Source of the DNA: Bacteroidota bacterium
GTDB lineage: Bacteria > Bacteroidota > Bacteroidia > Chitinophagales > Chitinophagaceae
Reading direction: 5' to 3'
Assembly (NCBI GenBank): GCA_028875955.1
Contig: JAGWTX010000022.1
Coordinates: forward strand, 1 to 11,248
Length of the DNA: 11,248 bases
Shown: piece by piece, positions 5,849 through 11,248 of the stretch
Position numbering within the stretch: the stretch's first letter is position 1
Layout of the letters: every line of letters begins with the position of its first letter
The notes under the pieces: generated by a model
What the model saw: the letters and a program-made list of their open reading frames with translations, nothing else
Databases searched by the model: none
What the model was told of the DNA's origin: nothing
Made by a program: the position numbers and the translations under genes

Positions 5849-8470
5849 ATGACAGCAGAGCAACAAAGGCTGAAAGTAAATGCCACCCGTAAAATTCCTT
5901 TGGAACAATGGGGGCCCTACTTATCAGAAAGACAATGGGGAACGGTAAGGGAAGATTTCAGTGAAAACGGTGATGCCTGGAATTATGTGCCTTTTCACCA
6001 TGCACATGCCCGCGCCTACCGATGGGGTGAAGATGGACTGGGTGGCATATCCGATTTTTTTGGCAATCTCTGTTTTTCTGTTTCTCTCTGGAATGGAAAA
6101 GATACCATTTTAAAAGAAAGGTTATTCGGACTGGGTAACAACGAGGGCAATCATGGAGAGGATGTAAAAGAACTCTATTATTACCTGGACAACCTTCCTT
6201 CGCATTATTACATGCAGTTCCTGTATAAATATCCCATTGAAAAATTTCCTTATGAGGAACTGCGGGATAAAAACAGACACCGTTCCAAACTGGAACCTGA
6301 ATATGAGATACTGGACACCGGCATATTTGATGACAACAATTATTTCGATGTGTTGATCACCTATGCCAAAGTGAACAAAAAGGATATCGGGATAAAAATA
6401 GACCTCATCAACCGCAGCACAAAAGCGGCTCCCCTGACCGTATTACCCACGCTTTGGTTTTTTAACCGTTGGCAATCCCGTGGGCAGGATAAAAAACCTG
6501 TCATCAAAGCCATCAACAAAGACTGCATGGTAAAAGCCACGCATGAAAGACTGGGTAGTTACTATTTTTATTATCCCAAAACCAGGGAAGCCTATTTTAC
6601 CGAAAACGAAACCAACACGGAAAAACTATTTGGCAAAAAAAATGCTTCTATTTTTGTCAAGGACGCATTTCATGATGCAGTGATCCATAACAAAAACAGG
6701 GAAGCCCTGGTTCAGAAAAAGTCAGGAACCAAATTTGCACCGGTATTCGACTACACCATTCCGGCCGGGGGTACCAAGACCTTGTACCTGAGACTGAGTG
6801 ATGTGATCATGGAAGCTCCCTTCACCAACGCCTTTACGGATATATTTGATCAGCGCAAACAGGAAGCCGATGAATTCTACCAGGAAAAACTGCCTCTCTC
6901 GATCTCGGCCGATCTGAAAAATATTCAACGACAGGCACTGGCAGGTCTGCTCTGGAGTAAACAGTATTATTATTATGATATTGAACGCTGGCTATCAGAA
7001 CCCGACGGGATCGCACATGTGAGTGACCAGCGGTCAAAAGGCAGGAACAACGATTGGCTGCATTTGAAAAACCAGGACATCATTCTGATGCCCGATAAAT
7101 GGGAATATCCCTGGTATGCCGCCTGGGATCTTGCATTCCAATGCGTACCCATGGCCATGATCGATCCTACTTTCGCCAAACACCAGATCACCCTGATCAT
7201 GCGCGAATGGTACATGAAACCGGATGGCCAGTTGCCCGCTTATGAGTGGAATTTCAGTGACGTGAATCCTCCCGTCCATGCCTGGTCTGCCTTACAGGTT
7301 TACCAGATAGAGAAAAAGAATACCGGTAAGGGCGATATCAAATTCCTGAAACAGGTTTTTCACAAACTGATCATCAATTTCACCTGGTGGATAAACCGGA
7401 AAGACCCGAATGGCAACAACATTTTTGAAGGAGGTTTTCTGGGTCTGGATAATATCGGTGTCTTTAACCGGAGTATCCAGCTACACAGTGAAGCCAAACT
7501 GGAACAGGCCGACGGGACCAGCTGGATGGGTATGTATGCTCTGAACCTGATGGATATGGCAATTGAAATTGCCATGGAAGATGATGCCTATGAAGACAGT
7601 GCCACCAAATTCTTTGAACACTTTGTACTCATTGCAGAAGCCCTGAACCAATTGGGTATGTGGAACGAGGAAGACCAGTTTTTCTATGACAAACTGGGTC
7701 TGCCCGATAACACAACCCTGCAATTGCGGATACAGTCCATCGTAGGCCTTACCTCACTTTTTGCCGTATCGGTCATTGATAAAAAGGTATTGAACAAATT
7801 GCAGGATTTTACCAAAAGGATCAGTTGGTTTGAACAGTACCGCATCAAGAACAAAAAATACTGGCCCAATGAGGAAGTGGCGGATGAAGACATCATGCTC
7901 ATTTCCCTGATACCCAAAAGCAAACTCACAGCCCTGTTAAAAAGACTGCTGAGTGAAACTGAATTTCTTTCCGAAGGCGGTATCCGCGCCTTATCCAAAT
8001 ACCACGAAGCCCATCCTTATACAGTCAATATAGAAGGGACCGACTATTCGATCCAGTATGACCCGGGTGATTCCACTTCTGATTTTTTTGGGGGCAACAG
8101 CAACTGGCGCGGACCTGTATGGATGCCCATCAATTACCTGATCATACAAAGCATTCAAAAGTTTGGCGAGTTTTATGATGGCACACTGAGCATAGAATAT
8201 CCTACCGGATCCGGAATCTATATGGATCTGAAAGAAGTGGCCAGAGAAATCGCCAATCGTGTGATCAGTCTTTTTGAACTGAATGAAAAACAGCACCGGA
8301 AACTACATGGCAAGGAAAACTGGTTCTACAGCAAACCTGAGAACAAAGACCTGGTACTCTTCTATGAATATTTTCATGGAGATAAGGGGAATGGTCTCGG
8401 TGCCAGTCACCAAAGCGGTTGGACCAGCCTGATCGCACAATTGATTGAAGATTATGCCAGTGAAACCTGA
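5849..8470 (+). CDS. GH63/MGH1-like glycosidase, probably cytoplasmic
   Basis: 873 aa from the ATG at 5849; an in-frame GTG at 5840 adds only three residues. There is no signal peptide or membrane segment, so it is probably cytosolic, unlike the divergent enzymes. The N-terminal beta-rich part (about 20-330) carries the run HHAHARAYRWGEDGLGGISD and the NEGNHGEDVKELYYYLD motif typical of large bacterial glucosidase-annotated members. The (alpha/alpha)6 barrel (about 335-870) has PWYAAWDLAF with Asp427 as likely general acid, YEWNFSDVNPP (465 on), NWRGPVWMPINYL (752-764) and FYEYFHGDKG with Glu840 as likely general base, followed by GASHQSGW. Family relatives hydrolyse terminal alpha-glucosides, mannosylglycerate or glucosylglycerate by inversion. 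The substrate is not readable here; an internalised oligosaccharide or a compatible solute is possible. No terminator hairpin with a T-run follows the stop, so readthrough to the permease is conceivable. Confidence 0.85.
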   Translation: MTAEQQRLKVNATRKIPLEQWGPYLSERQWGTVREDFSENGDAWNYVPFHHAHARAYRWGEDGLGGISDFFGNLCFSVSLWNGKDTILKERLFGLGNNEGNHGEDVKELYYYLDNLPSHYYMQFLYKYPIEKFPYEELRDKNRHRSKLEPEYEILDTGIFDDNNYFDVLITYAKVNKKDIGIKIDLINRSTKAAPLTVLPTLWFFNRWQSRGQDKKPVIKAINKDCMVKATHERLGSYYFYYPKTREAYFTENETNTEKLFGKKNASIFVKDAFHDAVIHNKNREALVQKKSGTKFAPVFDYTIPAGGTKTLYLRLSDVIMEAPFTNAFTDIFDQRKQEADEFYQEKLPLSISADLKNIQRQALAGLLWSKQYYYYDIERWLSEPDGIAHVSDQRSKGRNNDWLHLKNQDIILMPDKWEYPWYAAWDLAFQCVPMAMIDPTFAKHQITLIMREWYMKPDGQLPAYEWNFSDVNPPVHAWSALQVYQIEKKNTGKGDIKFLKQVFHKLIINFTWWINRKDPNGNNIFEGGFLGLDNIGVFNRSIQLHSEAKLEQADGTSWMGMYALNLMDMAIEIAMEDDAYEDSATKFFEHFVLIAEALNQLGMWNEEDQFFYDKLGLPDNTTLQLRIQSIVGLTSLFAVSVIDKKVLNKLQDFTKRISWFEQYRIKNKKYWPNEEVADEDIMLISLIPKSKLTALLKRLLSETEFLSEGGIRALSKYHEAHPYTVNIEGTDYSIQYDPGDSTSDFFGGNSNWRGPVWMPINYLIIQSIQKFGEFYDGTLSIEYPTGSGIYMDLKEVAREIANRVISLFELNEKQHRKLHGKENWFYSKPENKDLVLFYEYFHGDKGNGLGASHQSGWTSLIAQLIEDYASET

Positions 8471-8598
8471 GAGGCCGGTATTATCTTTTTGCTATTATTT
8501 TCAGGAAACAGGACAGTAAACCAAGGCGAAACAGATAGGATTCCCTGTTTCGAAAAGTCGGCAGCTTATAATGACCGTATTTTCCTAAATTAGAGTCC
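8471..8598. other. Intergenic spacer upstream of the permease-ligase pair
   Basis: 128 nt without a gene. It contains the GAAACAG half-sites described separately and an AT-rich segment just ahead of the permease ATG. No classic Bacteroidota TAnnTTTG box with correct -33 spacing was found; TATAAT at 8567-8572 is present but is not the consensus used by the main sigma factor of this phylum. Confidence 0.5.
8504..8552. repeat. Three GAAACAG half-sites, two direct and one inverted
   Basis: GAAACAG occurs at 8505-8511 and 8528-8534 (23 nt apart, about two helical turns) and as CTGTTTC at 8545-8551. The second and third copies form a perfect 8-bp inverted repeat (8527-8534 and 8545-8552) with a 10-nt loop; the first and third also match over 8 bp, so the two hairpins exclude each other. 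No T-run follows, so a terminator is unlikely. A regulator site or leader RNA switch for the permease gene is the more likely reading. Confidence 0.4.
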
Positions 8599-9897
8599 AT
8601 GGCAGATCAGCATCTCAGGAAATCTTTAACACCCGCTCTTTTATGGGGACTGGGTGTGGGTTATGTGATCTCAGGTATGTATTTCGGCTGGAACCTGGGA
8701 TTGGAAAAAGGGGGTACACTCGGCATGGGTTTGGCCACGATGGTGGTGATTATTATGTATGCCTGCTTCAGTTTTTCCTACACGGAACTTGCCTGCGCCA
8801 TTCCGAAGGCGGGCGGTGTTTACGATTATGCAGAGAAAGCTTTCAGAAAAGACATCGGGTTTATTGCTGGCCTGGCACAAATCATTGAATTTGTTTTTGC
8901 CCCGCCTGCGATAGCCATCGCCATTGGTGCTTATTTTCATCTTGCCTTTCCACAGGTTTCCATTGAAGCAGCCGCATTGATCGTGTATGTGATGTTTACT
9001 GCATTGAATATCTATGGTATCAAGGCCGCTGCCAGTTTTGAACTGGCAGTTACCCTATTAGCGGTTGGCGAACTGATTCTTTTTTGTTCGCTGACCCTTC
9101 CGCATTTTTCATTAGCGCATTTTACAGCCAACCCCTTACCCAGGGGAATGGGGGGTGCATTTGCCGCGCTCCCATTTGCCATCTGGTTTTTTCTGGGTAT
9201 TGAAGGTGTTGCCAATGTTGCAGAAGAAACCCTTCATCCGCAAAAAGACATTCTCAAAGGATTCGGCTGGGCTTTTATTACCCTGGTAATCCTCTGCTTA
9301 CTGGTATTCACGGCTTCTGTGGGCATCAACGGATGGGAAAGTATTGTCTATGCCAAAGATGGCAGCAGTTCTGATTCACCTTTACCCCTCGCATTGGGTC
9401 ATCTTTTTGCATCGGACCATCTGTTTTATCGCCTGTTAATCGGGATCGGTTTATTCGGTCTGATTGCTTCCTTTCACGGATTGCTTCTGGCAAGCGGAAG
9501 GGCTACTTTTGAATTTGGCAAGATCGGCAATGCACCTGCTTTTTTAGGAAAAGTGCATCCCCGTTTTCAAACACCGGCCAATGCGCTTCTATTCAATTCC
9601 ATTTTGGGAGTCATCATCCTGTTTACCGGAAAAACGGCTGAGATCATTATCATATCTGTCTTTGGTGCAGTCACTTTGTATATCATTTCCATGTTATCCG
9701 TGATCAGGCTACGCAAAAGTTCACCTGAGATGGAACGGCCTTTCCGGGTTCCGGGCTATCCCCTAACACCGATTATTGCGTTAGTACTGGCAATAATGTG
9801 TATGATCGCACTCTGCTATTACAATGCTGTGCTGGCCCTTGCCTACCTGGGCATCCTCCTTTTCTTTTTCCTGATTTTTAAATGGTTAAAAAAATGA
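8599..9897 (+). CDS. eat: APC-family permease, ethanolamine-permease type
   Basis: 432 aa, very hydrophobic, with 12 predicted membrane helices (roughly 13-33, 42-66, 86-112, 122-141, 148-168, 188-205, 222-242, 277-298, 327-345, 349-370, 388-406, 409-428). This is the amino acid-polyamine-organocation fold with both ends inside. The first helix reads GVGYVISGMYFGWNLGL (18-34), matching the VISG-YFGWN signature of ethanolamine permeases. Other APC marks are YTELACAIPKAGGVYDYAEKAF (61-82) and GIEGVANVAEET (200-211), and ERPFRVPGYPLTP (379-391) before the last helices. It should import a small amine or amino acid with a cation. The stop (TGA 9895-9897) overlaps the start of a glutamine-synthetase-like ligase, which points to import for gamma-glutamylation. 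Ethanolamine is the best guess by family resemblance; other amines are possible. Confidence 0.85.
   Translation: MADQHLRKSLTPALLWGLGVGYVISGMYFGWNLGLEKGGTLGMGLATMVVIIMYACFSFSYTELACAIPKAGGVYDYAEKAFRKDIGFIAGLAQIIEFVFAPPAIAIAIGAYFHLAFPQVSIEAAALIVYVMFTALNIYGIKAAASFELAVTLLAVGELILFCSLTLPHFSLAHFTANPLPRGMGGAFAALPFAIWFFLGIEGVANVAEETLHPQKDILKGFGWAFITLVILCLLVFTASVGINGWESIVYAKDGSSSDSPLPLALGHLFASDHLFYRLLIGIGLFGLIASFHGLLLASGRATFEFGKIGNAPAFLGKVHPRFQTPANALLFNSILGVIILFTGKTAEIIIISVFGAVTLYIISMLSVIRLRKSSPEMERPFRVPGYPLTPIIALVLAIMCMIALCYYNAVLALAYLGILLFFFLIFKWLKK
9894..9897 (+). promoter_or_regulatory. ATGA start-stop overlap coupling permease and ligase
   Basis: The ligase ATG (9894-9896) overlaps the permease TGA (9895-9897), the usual arrangement for translational coupling by terminating ribosomes. 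An alternative in-frame ATG at 9882 would give a 16-nt overlap and four extra residues (MVKK). No Shine-Dalgarno sequence favours either. The overlap start is preferred because the next residues (MNPEEIINYVKQ) begin like related proteins. Confidence 0.6.
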
Positions 9898-11243
9898 ATC
9901 CCGAAGAAATCATCAACTATGTAAAGCAACATCCATCCGGAATGGTGAAACTGGGTGTAACCGATATAGATGGCGTCATCAGGGGGAAATATATCTCAAC
10001 TGAGAAATTCCTTTCGGTTATCAAGGGAGAGCTGGGTTTTTGCGATGTGGTCTTTGGCTGGGATATGACAGATCAGGCATATGACAATACCCGTTATACC
10101 GGCTGGCATAGCGGATACCCGGATGCAAAAGTAAAACTGGTGATGAGCAGTTTTCGAAAAATTCCCTGGGAAAAGGATCTGCCTTTTTTTCTGGGTGAAT
10201 TTGTAACGGCAGATGAAAACCCATTGGAGATCTGCCCCCGCCAGTTATTGAAAAAAATTACGGAACAGGCTTCGGCCTCTGGTTATACTGCCAAATTTTC
10301 CCAGGAATTTGAATGGTTCAATTTTGCTGAAACTCCACAGACCTTTGCAGAAAAAGAAGGCAGACACCTTACACCGCTCACACCCGGTATGTTTGGCTAT
10401 TCGCTGTTAAGAAGCAGTGAGAAAAATGATTTTTTCAAAGACCTGTTTATGCAGCTGACGGCCTTTCAAATTCCACTGGAAGGATTACATACCGAAACAG
10501 GACCTGGTGTCTATGAAGCCGCATTAACCTATGACAACATTCTCGAAGCAGCCGATAAAGCCTGTTTATTCAAAACTTCTGTCAAAGAGATCGCCTACAG
10601 ACATGGTATACTGGCCAGTTTTATGGCCAAGATCAATGAACAGTTACCGGGTTGTTCGGGGCATGTACACCAATCGCTCTGGAAAGAGAATACCAATTTG
10701 TTTTTTGATGCTGCACAACCCCATCAAATGAGTATCCTGATGCAACAATACCTGGCCGGTCAATTGTATTGTCTGCCACACTTATTACCCATGGTTGCAC
10801 CCACCATCAATTCCTACAAACGATTGGTGGAAGGCGCATGGGCTCCTACCACGCTTACCTGGGGTATCGATAACCGAACCGTTGCCCTGCGTGCCTTACC
10901 CGGCAGCTCCAAATCCTGCCGGCTCGAAACAAGGGTGGTGGGTAGTGATACCAATCCCTATCTGGCACTGGCCGCCTGCCTGGCTTCCGGTTTGTATGGT
11001 ATCCGCCATCAATTGCCCCTGCAGCCTGCCACTACGGGCAATGGTTACCAGGATGGTTCCCATGGACGTTTACCCAAAAGCCTGGAAGCAGCCAATGAAG
11101 CGATGAAACAATCTTCCCTGGCAAAAGAATTATTCGGAGAAAAATTTGTTACCCATTTTACACAAACCCGCGACTGGGAGATCCGACAGTTTGCCAAAGT
11201 GGTTACCGACTGGGAAACCAAAAGATATTTCGAGATCATTTAA
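9894..11243 (+). CDS. Glutamine-synthetase-like gamma-glutamyl-amine ligase (PuuA/GlnA4-type)
   Basis: 449 aa from the overlapping ATG. It has the glutamine synthetase beta-grasp N-terminal domain (about 1-110; GVTDIDGVIRGKYI at 21-34) and catalytic domain. Metal and glutamate sites visible: FSQEFEWFNF (135-144; Glu138 and Glu140), ETGPGVYEAAL (201-211; Glu201 and Glu208), GCSGHVHQSLW (253-263; His257), NSYKRLVEGAWAP (306-318), GIDNRTVALR (324-333) and SCRLETRV (341-348), then NPYLALAACLASGLYGI (354-370). The flap is GAWAP, whereas ammonia-using enzymes have GYEAP; Trp316 occupies the place of the E. coli Glu327 that helps bind ammonium. That fits ligases that join glutamate to amines with ATP (gamma-glutamyl-putrescine, -polyamine or -ethanolamide synthetases). 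The length suits type I-like members without the adenylylation loop tyrosine being evident. Coupling to an ethanolamine-type permease favours ethanolamine. Family is firm; substrate is inferred. Confidence 0.88.
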   Translation: MNPEEIINYVKQHPSGMVKLGVTDIDGVIRGKYISTEKFLSVIKGELGFCDVVFGWDMTDQAYDNTRYTGWHSGYPDAKVKLVMSSFRKIPWEKDLPFFLGEFVTADENPLEICPRQLLKKITEQASASGYTAKFSQEFEWFNFAETPQTFAEKEGRHLTPLTPGMFGYSLLRSSEKNDFFKDLFMQLTAFQIPLEGLHTETGPGVYEAALTYDNILEAADKACLFKTSVKEIAYRHGILASFMAKINEQLPGCSGHVHQSLWKENTNLFFDAAQPHQMSILMQQYLAGQLYCLPHLLPMVAPTINSYKRLVEGAWAPTTLTWGIDNRTVALRALPGSSKSCRLETRVVGSDTNPYLALAACLASGLYGIRHQLPLQPATTGNGYQDGSHGRLPKSLEAANEAMKQSSLAKELFGEKFVTHFTQTRDWEIRQFAKVVTDWETKRYFEII

Positions 11244-11248
11244 TTTAG

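Noticed and set aside
5507..5886. Two minus-strand frames (77 and 95 codons) across the divergent intergenic region.
   Set aside because: They overlap each other, run antisense into the GH63-like gene, have low-complexity AT-derived composition and no recognisable motif; more likely chance frames in AT-rich DNA.
8567..8572. TATAAT as a sigma-70 -10 box for the permease.
   Set aside because: The main sigma factor of Bacteroidota prefers TAnnTTTG and there is no suitable upstream box; a chance match in AT-rich DNA is likely.
9882..11243. Ordinary housekeeping glutamine synthetase (GlnA).
   Set aside because: The flap glutamate is missing and the gene is coupled to an amine-type permease, not to nitrogen regulators.
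1..11248. Mobile element, phage, CRISPR or toxin-antitoxin content.
   Set aside because: No transposase, integrase, repeat-spacer array, terminal repeats or small paired genes were seen; all genes are metabolic and of similar base composition by eye.

Overview
The window looks like chromosomal DNA from a Bacteroidota bacterium, most likely a Chitinophagaceae-type glycan degrader. The basis is gene content (GH3, GH29, GH31 and an alginate-lyase-like protein with Sec signal peptides), the absence of Shine-Dalgarno sequences ahead of the genes, and AT-rich leaders. No mobile element, CRISPR array, tRNA or rRNA is visible. The coding density is high and all genes appear intact apart from the one cut by the left edge.

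Layout. (1) 1-711 (+) is the C-terminal end of a GH3 beta-glycosidase. Its last codons and stop lie inside a perfect 17-bp hairpin (678-719) that has T-tracts on both sides and serves as a shared terminator with the converging operon. (2) 735-5499 (-) is a compact three-gene operon transcribed GH31 -> alginate/glucuronan-lyase-like protein -> GH29 alpha-L-fucosidase, with gaps of about 40 and 30 nt. All three proteins carry N-terminal secretion signals, so they probably act together in the periplasm or outer envelope on a heteropolysaccharide containing fucose, uronic acid and alpha-linked sugars. With the GH3 enzyme this resembles the enzyme part of a polysaccharide utilization locus, although no SusC/SusD or regulator is in view. 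(3) 5500-5848 is a gene-free divergent control region with two operator-like dyads, one of them a LacI-type palindrome. (4) 5849-8470 (+) is a large GH63/MGH1-like (alpha/alpha)6-barrel glycosidase without a signal peptide, so probably cytoplasmic. (5) 8471-8598 is a short spacer with three GAAACAG-type half-sites. (6) 8599-9897 (+) is an APC-family permease of the ethanolamine-permease type, and 9894-11243 (+) is a glutamine-synthetase-like ligase whose ATG overlaps the permease stop (ATGA).

The permease-ligase pair is the most interesting unit. The ligase keeps the glutamine-synthetase fold signatures but lacks the flap glutamate that organises ammonium in true glutamine synthetase, as in gamma-glutamyl-amine ligases (PuuA, GlnA3, GlnA4). 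Next to an ethanolamine-type permease this suggests uptake and gamma-glutamylation of ethanolamine or a similar small amine, an alternative to the B12-dependent EutBC route. The substrate is an inference. Later steps, if present, would lie beyond the right edge.
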